Below, in pieces: positions 53,769 through 62,769 of a DNA stretch of 64,000 nucleotides. The position numbers were made by a program, and so were the translations under genes. The stretch is from Solirubrobacterales bacterium (GTDB lineage Bacteria > Actinomycetota > Thermoleophilia > Solirubrobacterales > Solirubrobacteraceae), in assembly GCA_003138355.1 (NCBI GenBank), contig PLFX01000016.1:63344-127343 (forward strand), written 5' to 3'. The notes beneath the pieces are model-generated. The model was not told where the DNA came from. It saw only the letters and a program-made list of their open reading frames with translations, and did no database searches. The number at the start of each line of letters is the position of its first letter. The stretch's first letter is position 1.

Positions 53769-54885
53769 GTGAACGCGTGAGCTGCGCGATGAAGCGGTCG
53801 AAGAGGTGGCGGGCATCGTGCGGGCCGGGGCTGGCCTCAGGGTGGTACTGGACCGTGCTCGCACCCGCTTCGGGCAGGCGCAGGCCTTCGACGGTCCGGT
53901 CATAGAGGTTGATGTGGGTGAGCTCTGCGACGCCGAAGTCGGTCTCCCAGCGGACCGGTTGATCGTCGTCGATCGTCTTCGCGCCACCCGGTCCGAGCAC
54001 GGCGAAGCCGTGGTTCTGGCTTGTGATCTCGATCCGCCCGGTCGTCAGGTCCTTCACGGGGTGGTTCGCGCCGCGATGGCCGAACTGCAGCTTGTAGGTC
54101 TCGAGCCCGACCGCGCGGCAGAGCAGCTGGTGACCGAGGCAGATGCCGAACACCGGCACGCGCCCGACGACGGCGCGCAGCTCATCGACGATGTAGGTGA
54201 GCGCCGCCGGGTCACCGGGCCCGTTCGCGATGAAGATCCCGTCCGGTTGCTCGTCGAGCAGCTCGGCCGCGCTCACCGTGCACGGGTGCACGCGCAGTCG
54301 CGCGCCGCGCAGTCGCAGGTTCTCGATGATCGCGGCCTTGACGCCGGTGTCGATCACGGCGATCGTCGGGCCGTCACCGGCGAGCGGCTCGAGCGTGAAC
54401 GCCTCGCGCGGGCTCACCTCGCGCGCGAGGTCGCGCCCGCGCATCGGTGGCTCGGCGGCGATCAGGGCGCGCGCCTCGTCCTCGCCGAGCTCCGTCGGGA
54501 AGATCCCGCCGCGCATCGAGCCCTGCTCGCGGATGTGGCGCACGAGCGCGCGCGTGTCGAGATCGGTGATCGCGGCGATCGCGTTCTGCTCGAGCCAGTC
54601 GAGCCAGCCGCTCTCGCCGCCGATCGGGCGGCTGTTGCGCGCCGCGCGCATGATCACGCCGCGCGCGTGGATCCGGTCTGACTCCATCGCGTCGGCGCGC
54701 ACGCCGTAGTTGCCGATGTGCGGGTAGGTGAAGATCAAGAGCTGGCCCGCGTAGCTCGGATCGGTGACGGCCTCCTGGTAGCCGGACATCGACGTGTTGA
54801 AGACGACTTCGCCGACCGCCGTCACGGGCGCGCCACACGGATCCCCGTCGAAGCGGGTGCCGTCTTCGAGCAGGAGGTAGCTCAT
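53752..54885 (-). CDS. carA: Carbamoyl-phosphate synthase small chain
   Basis: 377 residues from ATG54885, overlapping the pyrC stop. The N-terminal domain has [43 protein letters not shown]. The C-terminal glutaminase has the nucleophile Cys in [14 protein letters not shown] (about 262), [11 protein letters not shown] and [10 protein letters not shown]. It delivers ammonia to CarB. Confidence 0.97.
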
Positions 54886-56216
54886 GCTGCGCTGAGCGCG
54901 AAGGTTCGCTCGCGATAGGCGATCTGGCCGCGGGCGAGTGTGAGCAGAACGCGGCCACTGAGCTCGCGCCCCGCGAAGCAGCAGTTCGCGGAGCGACTCT
55001 CGTAGCCGGATTCGCCGACGCGCCAGCTCGCGTCGAGGTCGACGAGGCAGAGGTTCGCCTCGGCGCCAACCGTGAGCGTGGGGGTCGCGAGGTCGAACAG
55101 CGCCGCGGCGGCAGTCAGGCGCTCGACCAGGCACGCGAGGCTCAGCGTGCCCGGCACGACGAGGTCCGTGTACAGCGCCGCGAACGCGGTCTCGAGCCCG
55201 ATCGTGCCCATCGGCGCCTCTTCGAAGGGGACCATTTTCTCCTCGCGCGAATGCGGCGCGTGATCGGTTGCGATGCAGTCGATCGTCCCGTCGCGCAGCG
55301 CCTCGACGAGCGCGACGCGATCGCCCTCGCTGCGCAGCGGCGGATTCATCTTGAAGCTCGTGTCGAGATCCTTGACCGCGACATCGGTCAGCAGCAGGTG
55401 ATGCGGTGTGGCCTCGCCGCTGACGCGCGCGCCGGCCGCCCGCAGCGCGCGCAGCGCCTCGATCGAGCGCCGCGCCGAGATGTGCTGGAAGTGAACGCGT
55501 CCCCCCTCCTCGGCGGCGATCATTCCGTCGCGCGCGATCATCGTCGCCTCGGAGATCGAAGGGATCCCCGCGAGGCCAAGCTCGGCCGAGACCGGCCCCT
55601 CGTGCATCACCCCGGCGCCGGACAGCGTCGGGTCCTCCTCGTGGAGCGAGATAACGCCGCCGCACAGGCGCTGGTACTGGAGCGCGCGGCGCAGCAGCCC
55701 GGCCGACACGACCGGCTTGCCGTCGTCGCTGAAGCCGAGCACGCCCGCCTCGCGCAGCAGCGCCATCTCGGTCAGCTGCTCGCCGCGGAGCCCGACGCTG
55801 AGCGCGCCGAGGAAGCCGACGGGGATCCGTGCCTGCGCGCGCGCCTGCGCGACGAGCCCGCGCACGAGTGCCGGCTCGTCGATCACCGGTGCGGTGTTGG
55901 CCATCGCGATCACGGCGCAGTAGCCGCCTGCGGCGGCGGCGCGCGTTCCCGTATCGAGGTCCTCCTTGTGCTCCTGCCCTGGAGTGCGCAGGTGGACGTG
56001 TGGGTCGATGAAGCCCGGCAGCAGGTGCTTCCCGGCGCCCTCGATCACCTCCGCGCCGGCCGGTGGCTCGATGCTTCCGGGAGCGGCGATCTGCGCAATC
56101 TCGCCCTCGCGCACGAGCACGTCGCTCACTTCGTCGATCGCCGCCCGCGGATCGAACGCGCGGACCTCGCGCAGCAGCGCCTCGGCGGGCGCACCGTTCT
56201 GCGAGTGGAGGCTCAC
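54882..56216 (-). CDS. pyrC: Dihydroorotase
   Basis: 444 residues from GTG56216, overlapping the pyrB stop (GTGA). Type I dihydroorotase: GFIDPHVHLRTPGQEHKED (metal His pair), AMANTAPVID, later HISARRS and ATPHHLLLT, and CIATDHAPHSREEK with the catalytic Asp. It closes the dihydroorotate ring. Confidence 0.95.
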   Translation of the reverse strand: MSLHSQNGAPAEALLREVRAFDPRAAIDEVSDVLVREGEIAQIAAPGSIEPPAGAEVIEGAGKHLLPGFIDPHVHLRTPGQEHKEDLDTGTRAAAAGGYCAVIAMANTAPVIDEPALVRGLVAQARAQARIPVGFLGALSVGLRGEQLTEMALLREAGVLGFSDDGKPVVSAGLLRRALQYQRLCGGVISLHEEDPTLSGAGVMHEGPVSAELGLAGIPSISEATMIARDGMIAAEEGGRVHFQHISARRSIEALRALRAAGARVSGEATPHHLLLTDVAVKDLDTSFKMNPPLRSEGDRVALVEALRDGTIDCIATDHAPHSREEKMVPFEEAPMGTIGLETAFAALYTDLVVPGTLSLACLVERLTAAAALFDLATPTLTVGAEANLCLVDLDASWRVGESGYESRSANCCFAGRELSGRVLLTLARGQIAYRERTFALSAA

Positions 56217-57160
56217 GCGAGTTGTGGCTCCGGCGTGAGCCGCTCGACCTGCGGCGTATCCGCGTGCGAGCCGGAGAGGACCTCGACGAGGACCGCCATC
56301 CGCACGACGATGCCGGCGCGCACCTGCTCGGTGATCAGCGACTGCGGCCCGTCGATCACATCGCCCGACAGCTCGACGCCCCGGTTCACCGGACCGGGGT
56401 GCATCAAGAGCTGGCGTGCCTTCAGGCGGCGCGAGTTGATCTGGTAGCAGGCGGCGTACTCCGCGAGCGAGGGCAGGAACGCTTCGCGCATCCGCTCGTG
56501 CTGCAGGCGCAACGCGTATACGACGTCCGCATCGCCGAGCCCGTCGAGTGTGTGGCGCACCTCGCAACCGAGCGCGGCGAGCTCCGGCGGCACCAGTGTC
56601 GGCGGTCCGGCGAAGGTGACCTCGGCGCCGAGCTTCATGAACGCCTGGGCGCTCGAGCGCGCGACGCGCGAGTGCAGGACGTCACCGACGATCCAGATCG
56701 AGCGCCCGGCAAGCTCGCCGATGCGCTGGCGCAGCACGTAGAGGTCGAGCAGCGCCTGCGTCGGGTGCTGGTGCTTGCCGTCGCCGGCGTTGACGACGCC
56801 GGCCGGCGACCAGCGCGCGACGAGCTGCGGCGCGCCTGCATGCGGCGAGCGGATCACGATCGCGTCGGGGCCGTAGGCGGAGAGCGTCGCGACGGTGTCG
56901 CGCAGCGACTCTCCCTTCTCGACGCTCGAGCCGCTCGAGACGACGTTGAGAACGTCGGCGGACAGTCGCTTGCCGGCGAGCTCGAACGAGCTCCGCGTCC
57001 GCGTCGAGGCCTCGTAGAACAGGTTGATGACGAGGCGGCCGCGGAAGCTCGGCACTTTCTTGATCGGGCGGTCGGCGACGTCGCCGAAGAAGGCGGCCGA
57101 ACCGAGGATCCGCTCGATGTCCTCGCGCTCGATGTCCTCGATCGAAAGCAGGTGCCTCAT
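56213..57160 (-). CDS. pyrB: Aspartate carbamoyltransferase catalytic subunit
   Basis: 315 residues. Carbamoyl-phosphate site YEASTRTRSSFELAGKRLSADVLN, then SSVEKGESLRDT, NAGDGKHQHPTQALLDLY, and MHPGPVNRGVELS. There is no pyrI. ATG57160 overlaps the pyrR stop. Confidence 0.96.
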   Translation of the reverse strand: MRHLLSIEDIEREDIERILGSAAFFGDVADRPIKKVPSFRGRLVINLFYEASTRTRSSFELAGKRLSADVLNVVSSGSSVEKGESLRDTVATLSAYGPDAIVIRSPHAGAPQLVARWSPAGVVNAGDGKHQHPTQALLDLYVLRQRIGELAGRSIWIVGDVLHSRVARSSAQAFMKLGAEVTFAGPPTLVPPELAALGCEVRHTLDGLGDADVVYALRLQHERMREAFLPSLAEYAACYQINSRRLKARQLLMHPGPVNRGVELSGDVIDGPQSLITEQVRAGIVVRMAVLVEVLSGSHADTPQVERLTPEPQLA

Positions 57161-57705
57161 GCGAGCACGCGCTCCTGGGAGATCGTGACCTCATCGACGC
57201 CGTCGAGCTCCTCGACGCGGACGTTGACGCGCTCGCTGCGCGCCGTCGGCAGGTTCTTGCCGACGTAGTCGGGCCTGATTGGCAGCTCGCGATGGCCGCG
57301 ATCGACGAGCACGGCGAGCTGTACCTTCGCGGGGCGACCGTATGCGACCAGCGCTTCGATCGCCGCGCGGACCGTCCGCCCGGTGTAGAGCACGTCATCG
57401 ACGATCACCACGGTCGCACCGTCGAGGGCGAAGTCGATCTGGCTGCCGGCGACGAGTGGCGCCGCAGGCCGCAGGCCGAGATCGTCGCGATAGAAGGAGA
57501 TGTCGATCCAGCCGAGTGGTACGTCCGTGCCCTGAAGCTCTGTGAGCAGCGGCTGCAGACGGCGTGCCAGCGGTACGCCGCGACGATGGATCCCGACGAT
57601 TGCGAGAGTCGCGTCGTCGTGCGCGCTGCGCTCCGCAATCTCGTGCGCGATCCGCCTCAGCGCTCGCGCGATGTCGTCCCGCTCGAGGACGACGGTTTCG
57701 GGCAC
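57157..57705 (-). CDS. pyrR: Pyrimidine operon regulator PyrR
   Basis: 182 residues from GTG57705 (CTG57714 or GTG57738 are alternatives). Phosphoribosyltransferase fold: DDIARALRRIAHEI, GIHRRGVPLARRL, the PRPP motif VVIVDDVLYTGRTVRAA, and AVLVDRGHRELPIRPDYVGKNLPT. It binds RNA when UMP is high. The matching RNA site lies just upstream (57723-57755) and covers the AGGAAGGA Shine-Dalgarno sequence. Confidence 0.93.
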   Translation of the reverse strand: MPETVVLERDDIARALRRIAHEIAERSAHDDATLAIVGIHRRGVPLARRLQPLLTELQGTDVPLGWIDISFYRDDLGLRPAAPLVAGSQIDFALDGATVVIVDDVLYTGRTVRAAIEALVAYGRPAKVQLAVLVDRGHRELPIRPDYVGKNLPTARSERVNVRVEELDGVDEVTISQERVLA

Positions 57706-57722
57706 GTCTGTCAGCTCTACGA

Positions 57723-57755
57723 TCCTTCCTGGCCTCACGGGACCGGGTTAAAGGA
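57723..57755 (-). promoter_or_regulatory. PyrR-binding RNA element
   Basis: On the minus strand the order TCCTTTAAC, CGGTCCCGTGAGGCC, then AGGAAGGA matches the PyrR-binding loops of Bacillus pyr leaders (TTTAA, then GTCC, then GAGGC, then AAGGA). TCCTT and AAGGA form the lower stem. The second arm is also the ribosome-binding site, so bound PyrR would block translation; no terminator follows. Confidence 0.85.
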
Positions 57756-57765
57756 GGCGGCGGCC

Positions 57766-57771
57766 ACTGTA
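57766..57771 (-). promoter_or_regulatory. -10 box of the pyr operon
   Basis: TACAGT on the minus strand, about ten bases before the PyrR element. Transcription from about 57759 would place the element at the very 5' end of the mRNA. TTGAAC farther up is too distant for a standard -35 box. Confidence 0.45.
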
Positions 57772-57795
57772 GCACCGGCCCGCGACCGACGGGGT

Positions 57796-58746
57796 TCAAC
57801 CGCCTGACTGCGGAACGGGCGCCTCGCCCGCGCGTACGAGCCGGGGCGCGCCGCGTTCCACAAACGGCACTTCGATCGAGTCGAAGTCCCGCGGCAGCTC
57901 AGTGTCGGGAAAGATCGCGCGCGCCTCGTCGCGCAGCTGGCGCCCCGCGTAGCGGGCCGAGATGTGGGTCAGCGCGAGCAGCCTGACGTCCGCGTCGAGC
58001 GCCACGCGCGCCGCCTGCGCCGCGGTCGAGTGACCCGTCAAGCGCGCGCGCTCGTGCTCCTCCTCGGCGAATGTTGCCTCATGGATCAGCAGGTCGGCAC
58101 CGTGCGCCGCAAGCGCGAGCGTCTCGCACGGCGCCGTGTCGCCGGAGATCGCGACCTTGCGCCCGGGTCGCGCCTCGCCGATCACCTGCTCGGGCCGCAC
58201 GCCGTTCACTACTTCGCCCCGCTGCAGGCGCCCGAAATCGGGACCGAACTGCACGCCGAGGCATGTCGCGAGCTCGGCGTCAAAGCGCCCCGGACGGTCG
58301 TCTTCGATGAATACGTACCCATAGGCGAGCGTCCGATGGCGGACATTCACCGGCTGGATCTCGAGCTCGCCGCGGCGCACAGCATCCTCCGGCGCGAGCT
58401 CCACCACCTCGAGCGGGAACCGAAGCCTGCCCACGACGCCGCGCATGCTCGCCAGCGCCTCGCGGATCCCAGGTGGTCCGTGGACCTGGAGCGGTCGTGT
58501 CCGGTCACGCAGGTCGAGCGACTTCAACAAGCCCGGCAGCCCGAGCCAGTGATCGAGGTGCAGGTGGGTGATGAAGACATCTGTCAGCTCCACGAGGCCG
58601 ACGGATCGAATCAACTGGCGCTGCGTGCCCTCCCCGCAGTCGACGAGGATCCGCTCGCCGCCGTAGCGAATCAGCAGTGCCGGAAGACCGCGCCGCGCAC
58701 TCGGCGCCGACCCCGCCGTGCCGGCAAAGAGAACCGACAGCTCCAT
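57796..58746 (-). CDS. rnz: Ribonuclease Z
   Basis: 316 residues from ATG58746. Metallo-beta-lactamase tRNA 3'-endonuclease: LFAGTAGSAPSARRGLPALLI, DCGEGTQRQLIR, the metal motif THLHLDHWLGLPGLL (about 62), SGDTAPCETL, LIHEATF and TGHSTAAQAARVA. It trims tRNA 3' ends. A tRNA gene lies just upstream on the other strand. No ribosome-binding site is evident. Confidence 0.94.
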   Translation of the reverse strand: MELSVLFAGTAGSAPSARRGLPALLIRYGGERILVDCGEGTQRQLIRSVGLVELTDVFITHLHLDHWLGLPGLLKSLDLRDRTRPLQVHGPPGIREALASMRGVVGRLRFPLEVVELAPEDAVRRGELEIQPVNVRHRTLAYGYVFIEDDRPGRFDAELATCLGVQFGPDFGRLQRGEVVNGVRPEQVIGEARPGRKVAISGDTAPCETLALAAHGADLLIHEATFAEEEHERARLTGHSTAAQAARVALDADVRLLALTHISARYAGRQLRDEARAIFPDTELPRDFDSIEVPFVERGAPRLVRAGEAPVPQSGG

Positions 58747-58854
58747 CGCGCGAGCGTAGCGCCCACGCCCACCGCTCGATGCTTGCCTCGCGGATTGCGA
58801 GAGCGATCCTTTCGGATCACCGCCGGCGCTCACGACTATGCTTGACCGAGTCCC

Positions 58855-58927
<73 letters not shown>

Positions 58928-58999
58928 CTGCGGTTGGGCTGTGAACGCCGGCGATTCGTGGGCTCCGTCGAGCGTGGCGACGCGTGCGTAGGTTGAGCC

Positions 59000-59584
59000 C
59001 TAGCGGATGCGGCGCGCGGGCACTCCCGCCCAGACACCGCCGGGCCCACAGTCCTTAACGACGACCGCGCCCGCCCCGACCACCGTCTTCTCGCCAATGG
59101 TCACTCCCGCCAGCACCGTGACACGCGCGCCGAGCCAGGCCCCCGCGCCGATTTTGATGGGGTAGTACTCGGGCTCCTCGCGAATGCCGCCCTCGGGGAG
59201 TATCTCGTGACGCGAAGTGATGAATACGGACTCCGGGCCGATCGAGCAGTTCGCGCCGATTTCGACCGCTCCGCCCCCCTCGAACAGGCATCCCTGTGCG
59301 ACCCACGAGCGCGGGCCAATCGTCACTGCGGGCGACATGAAGATGCAGCGCGTCAGGCCGGTGACGGTCGGAGCGATGTCAAGACCGGCAAGCCGCAGGA
59401 GCAGGAGGCGCACCTGCTGTGGCAGTAACGGTGAGGTCGCCGGATGGCCCCGTCTGAGCCACGCCGAAGCGGCCCGTACGTCCGTGAGCGCCATCTGGGA
59501 CAGCTTCCGTACGTCCGCGCGCGCCATGTACGACAGCTTCCGTCGCGATCCCGCGCCTGGACGAGTCTCAGCCACCGCGTCCAC
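59000..59584 (-). CDS. Hexapeptide-repeat acyltransferase
   Basis: 194 residues. From about residue 85 a left-handed beta-helix of hexapeptide repeats (VAQGCLFEGGGAVEIGANCSIG, KIGAGAWLGARVTVLAGVTIG, VGAGAVVVKD) ends in the usual GVPARRIR. This is the maltose/galactoside O-acetyltransferase group; the acceptor is unknown, often a sugar. The N-terminus holds a tandem 11-residue duplication. The start is uncertain (GTG59584 or inner ATGs). It lies next to tRNA-Arg. Confidence 0.85.
   Translation of the reverse strand: MDAVAETRPGAGSRRKLSYMARADVRKLSQMALTDVRAASAWLRRGHPATSPLLPQQVRLLLLRLAGLDIAPTVTGLTRCIFMSPAVTIGPRSWVAQGCLFEGGGAVEIGANCSIGPESVFITSRHEILPEGGIREEPEYYPIKIGAGAWLGARVTVLAGVTIGEKTVVGAGAVVVKDCGPGGVWAGVPARRIR
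59475..59540. repeat. Two tandem 33-base repeats
   Basis: Units 59475-59507 and 59508-59540 differ at only five positions. On the minus strand they code 11-residue units KLSYMARADVR and KLSQMALTDVR in the acyltransferase N-terminus. Confidence 0.7.
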
Positions 59585-59586
59585 CG

Positions 59587-59823
59587 GTTCCGTATGCGCC
59601 CACGGATCGCGAGTCTAGGTCAAAGCGGGAGCCGAAGCCGTGGGCGCGCAAGCGCGTCAGGCGACCCAGCACCGACGGGATCGGCGCCCTGCTACAGAAG
59701 CTCGCGGACCTGCAGGTCCTCGAACGCCTCTACTCCGATCGCCACGACGGCGCCGAGGAAGTACACGTGGATTCGACCGAGTCGACTCCCGAGCAGCGCT
59801 GGGAGGAATCCTCCGCCAGCTGA
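59587..59823 (+). pseudogene. Coding-like frame without a normal start
   Basis: In this frame the codons look real (many G/C third positions): KREPKPWARKRV, then IGALLQKLADLQVLERLYSD, then EVHVDSTESTPEQRWEE and a TGA stop. The frame stays open back to about 59487 but has no ATG, GTG or TTG; CTG59557 is the only near-start. It may be the end of a decayed gene or use a rare start. The family is not recognised. It fills the gap between the acyltransferase and the hybrid kinase; nothing else is seen in 59585-59907. Confidence 0.35.
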
Positions 59824-59907
59824 GGCGGCGCTCCGTAGTTCTCCGAAACTTCGTCATTACGCGCTTCAACGCTGGACGCGGCCGGCGGATGCGCCGATAA
59901 CGGTTGT

Positions 59908-62184
59908 ATGGGACCCATTCCGCTGCGTGTTCTGGCTGCCGTCAGGCGATTGCGCGGGTCGCTGCCGCACACGCCGCGGCGCGCGTGGCTCGCGGCGGCG
60001 GTGCTGCTCGCCGCGGTCGGGACGAGCGTGTCGGTTCTCGTCGCCGAGTCGGACGCCCATCACGCCGCCGACAACTCGCGCGACGTGCTCCATTCCGGCG
60101 CCGAGGCCGCCGGCGCCCAGCTTCAGCTCGCGATCCTGCACGACCGCGATCTCGATTATGCACTCGGCGCGTTCGTGGCCCAGAACCCGAACACGACCGA
60201 GGCCCGATTCCTCGCCTGGGAGCGCGCGATGCAGGTGCGCGGGCGCTACCCCGAGCTCATCGGCCTCAGCCTCGAGGTGCAGGTCCCAGCCGGCGACCTC
60301 GTCCAGTTCGAGCGGCAGTTCATCGAGAAGCTGCCGCTCGCGCACGCCATCAAGCCTGGTCCGAGCTCGGTCATCCCTGCGGGACCGCGCCCCTACTACT
60401 GCCTGACGAAGTTCGCCATCGGCGCGCCGAACATCAATCTCCCGGCGACGGTCGATGCCTGCGAGTTCGAGCGTGATCTCGCCGCGACGCGAGACAGCGG
60501 CGCCTCGGCCACAGGGACAATCACGTTCATCCCGGGCGACGCGATCTTCGCTCTCGGGAACCCGGTGTATGCGGGCGGCACCGTCCCGTCGACCGCGGCA
60601 GCAAGGCACAGGGCCTTTATCGGCTGGAGCGCAATAGCGATCCTCCCCGACGTCCTGCTGGCGAGGGCGCAGAAGGGACATCCCGGCTTGACGCTCACGC
60701 TCCAGCGCGGCACGGGAGCCGCGGCCGTGCGCTTCGCGCTCAGGACACCGCCGGCCACCGCGAGCACGTTCGAGGTGAAGATGACGGACGGCTGGACGCT
60801 CTACGTCGCCGGCCGCTTGATGAGTGGCAACGTGCTCGGTAACGGCGGCGCCTTGCGCGTTCTCGTCGTGGGCACGGTGCTCAGCCTGCTCCTTGCGACG
60901 GTCTTCCTCCTGCTCGGCACCGCACGCCAGCGGGCGCTTCGCCTCGTTGCGGAAAAGACGCGCGAGCTCGCCCACGAGGTCGAGCTGACGGCGGCCGCAC
61001 GCGATACGGCGGTTGAGGCATCGACCGCGAAGTCCGCGTTCGTCGCCACCGTCAGCCACGAGATCCGTACACCGCTCGCCGGCGTGATCGGCACGGCAGA
61101 CCTGCTTCTCGATACCGAGCTCGACGGCGATCAGCATGAGCTCGCCGAGACGCTGCGATCCTCGGGCGAGGCGCTCCTGCTCGTGATCAACGACATCCTC
61201 GACTACTCGAAGATGGAGGCGGGCAAGCTCGAGCTGTACACGACCGATTTCTCGCTGCGCGAGCTCATCGCCGAATGCTCTGCCCGCGTGATCCCGAACG
61301 CGAAGCAGAAGGCCATCGCGCTGACCAATGACACGCGCCCGAGCGTGCCGCCATGGCTGCACGGCGACAGTGGCCGGATCAGCCAGGTGCTGACGAACCT
61401 ACTGTCAAATGCGATCAAGTTCACCGCGCACGGCGGCGTCACGGTGACCGCGACCGCGCGTGTGGCCGAAGGCCAAGCCGACCTGCGCGTCGAGGTGGCG
61501 GATACGGGGATCGGGATAGAGTCGGCAACGGTCGAAAGGCTGTTCACGCCGTTCACTCAGGCCGACGCGTCCACGGCACGCCGCTACGGCGGCACCGGTC
61601 TCGGCCTGACGATCTCCGCCGAGCTGATCGGGCTCATGGGCGGTCGCATCGGCACCGAGAGCGAGCCGGGTCGCGGGAGCACGTTCTGGTTCGAGCTCAC
61701 GCTGCCGGTCGCCGACGGCGCGCAGCTTGCGATCAGGACGCCGGAGCATTTCGCGGCCCTTGGCGAGCGCGACGAGAATGGCAACCTGACCGATGACGCG
61801 CCGATCGTCCTCGTCGCCGAGGACAACGCCGTCAACCAGATGCTGGCCGCCCGGATGCTCGACAAGTGCGGCTACCGCTCCGAGGTCGTAGCGGGCGGCA
61901 ATGAGGCGCTCGCGGCGCTCGCCGAGCGCGAGTTCGCAGCGATCCTGATGGATTGCCAGATGCCGGGCATCGACGGCTATGAGACGACGCGCGAGATTCG
62001 CCGCCGCGAGAACGGCGGCGCCCACATGCCGATCGTCGCCGTCACCGCCCACTCGCTCGCCGGCGACCGCGAGAAGTGCATCGCGGCCGGCATGGACGAC
62101 TACGTCAGCAAGCCGCTTCGCGCGGGCGAGCTACGCCTGGCGCTCGAACGCTCGATCGCCGCTTCGCGCGCATCTGTCCGCTGA
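59908..62184 (+). CDS. CHASE-type hybrid histidine kinase
   Basis: 758 residues. Membrane helix about 27-46, an extracytoplasmic CHASE-like sensor (about 50-305, with YPELIGLSLEVQV), a second helix about 310-335, a coiled linker, HisKA with His384 (ATVSHEIRTPLAGVIG), HATPase_c (NLLSNAIKFTAHG, DTGIGI, GGTGLGLTISAEL) and a receiver domain with Asp682 (ILMDCQMPGIDGYE). There is no output domain, so a separate phosphotransfer protein is expected. CHASE domains often sense small molecules such as cytokinin-like ligands; the ligand here is unknown. Confidence 0.92.
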   Translation: MGPIPLRVLAAVRRLRGSLPHTPRRAWLAAAVLLAAVGTSVSVLVAESDAHHAADNSRDVLHSGAEAAGAQLQLAILHDRDLDYALGAFVAQNPNTTEARFLAWERAMQVRGRYPELIGLSLEVQVPAGDLVQFERQFIEKLPLAHAIKPGPSSVIPAGPRPYYCLTKFAIGAPNINLPATVDACEFERDLAATRDSGASATGTITFIPGDAIFALGNPVYAGGTVPSTAAARHRAFIGWSAIAILPDVLLARAQKGHPGLTLTLQRGTGAAAVRFALRTPPATASTFEVKMTDGWTLYVAGRLMSGNVLGNGGALRVLVVGTVLSLLLATVFLLLGTARQRALRLVAEKTRELAHEVELTAAARDTAVEASTAKSAFVATVSHEIRTPLAGVIGTADLLLDTELDGDQHELAETLRSSGEALLLVINDILDYSKMEAGKLELYTTDFSLRELIAECSARVIPNAKQKAIALTNDTRPSVPPWLHGDSGRISQVLTNLLSNAIKFTAHGGVTVTATARVAEGQADLRVEVADTGIGIESATVERLFTPFTQADASTARRYGGTGLGLTISAELIGLMGGRIGTESEPGRGSTFWFELTLPVADGAQLAIRTPEHFAALGERDENGNLTDDAPIVLVAEDNAVNQMLAARMLDKCGYRSEVVAGGNEALAALAEREFAAILMDCQMPGIDGYETTREIRRRENGGAHMPIVAVTAHSLAGDREKCIAAGMDDYVSKPLRAGELRLALERSIAASRASVR

Positions 62185-62186
62185 GC

Positions 62187-62203
62187 GCGGCCCGCCCTGC
62201 CGC
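62187..62203. terminator. Hairpin between convergent genes
   Basis: GCGGC/GCCGC, five pairs with a seven-base loop, in the 21-base gap between the kinase and the secreted-protein stops. No T-run. Confidence 0.3.
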
Positions 62204-62205
62204 GG

Positions 62206-62613
62206 CTACTTGACCGGGGTTACGGCCCAGTCCAGGTCGACGGTGTGCCCGCCGGCGCTCACTGCCACGCGTAGTGTGAGCGTCTGTCCGAGCGAGTCGG
62301 GCGGCCAGGTGAACGTGTCGTTGTAGTGGCCCGTGAACCGGTAGGGGTTCTTGCCATAGGGATGCTGCGTGCTCACGACCATCGGCCCGAGCATGAAGAG
62401 ATAGAGCGAGGTGGCATGGGCCGGCTTAGCCGCGAGTGTCGCGGTCACGCTGAGCGGCCACTTCGCGTTGATCTTCGGGTGATGCGTGCTGGGCACGATC
62501 GTCGCCGTGAGCGGCCCCGAGCTCTTCTTGACCGTTGTCGCCTGCCCCGCCACAGCACGGCCACCAGCCACCAACACACAACAAGCCACCAACGCCACCA
62601 CAGCGCGTCTCAT
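62206..62613 (-). CDS. Small secreted protein, unknown function
   Basis: 135 residues from ATG62613 (GTG62616 and TTG62622 are alternatives). A signal peptide (MRRAVVALVACCVLVAGGRAVA) is followed by a single beta-rich domain: GPLTATIVPSTHHPKINAKW, LSVTATLAAKP, HYNDTFTWP and LTLRVAVSAGGHTVDLDWAV, with an immunoglobulin-like rhythm. Family not recognised. It converges with the hybrid kinase. Confidence 0.7.
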   Translation of the reverse strand: MRRAVVALVACCVLVAGGRAVAGQATTVKKSSGPLTATIVPSTHHPKINAKWPLSVTATLAAKPAHATSLYLFMLGPMVVSTQHPYGKNPYRFTGHYNDTFTWPPDSLGQTLTLRVAVSAGGHTVDLDWAVTPVK

Positions 62614-62621
62614 CACGACCA

Positions 62622-62627
62622 AAGCTA
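62622..62627 (-). promoter_or_regulatory. -10 box of the small secreted protein gene
   Basis: TAGCTT on the minus strand, eight bases before ATG62613. A very short or no leader is implied. Confidence 0.35.
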
Positions 62628-62657
62628 GCGCAGCAGCGTCACCAACCCTGACGTCGC

Positions 62658-62707
62658 ACCAGCATTAGCTCCGGTCGCCGGTACCGGCCCGCTGGTTAGA
62701 CCAGCAT
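62658..62707. other. Structured spacer with competing hairpins
   Basis: ACCAGCAT occurs at 62658-62665, and ACCAGCATG at 62700-62708. A single GCTGGT (62691-62696) can pair with either ACCAGC. A perfect palindrome GCCGGTACCGGC (62677-62688) lies between. It is in the 156-base spacer between the chemoreceptor stop and the secreted-protein gene. Confidence 0.4.
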
Positions 62708-62769
62708 GAGCCACACCACGCGCGCGATAAGCCGCGGCGAGGATGCCGGCCCCAAGCGCAGCGGCCGTA

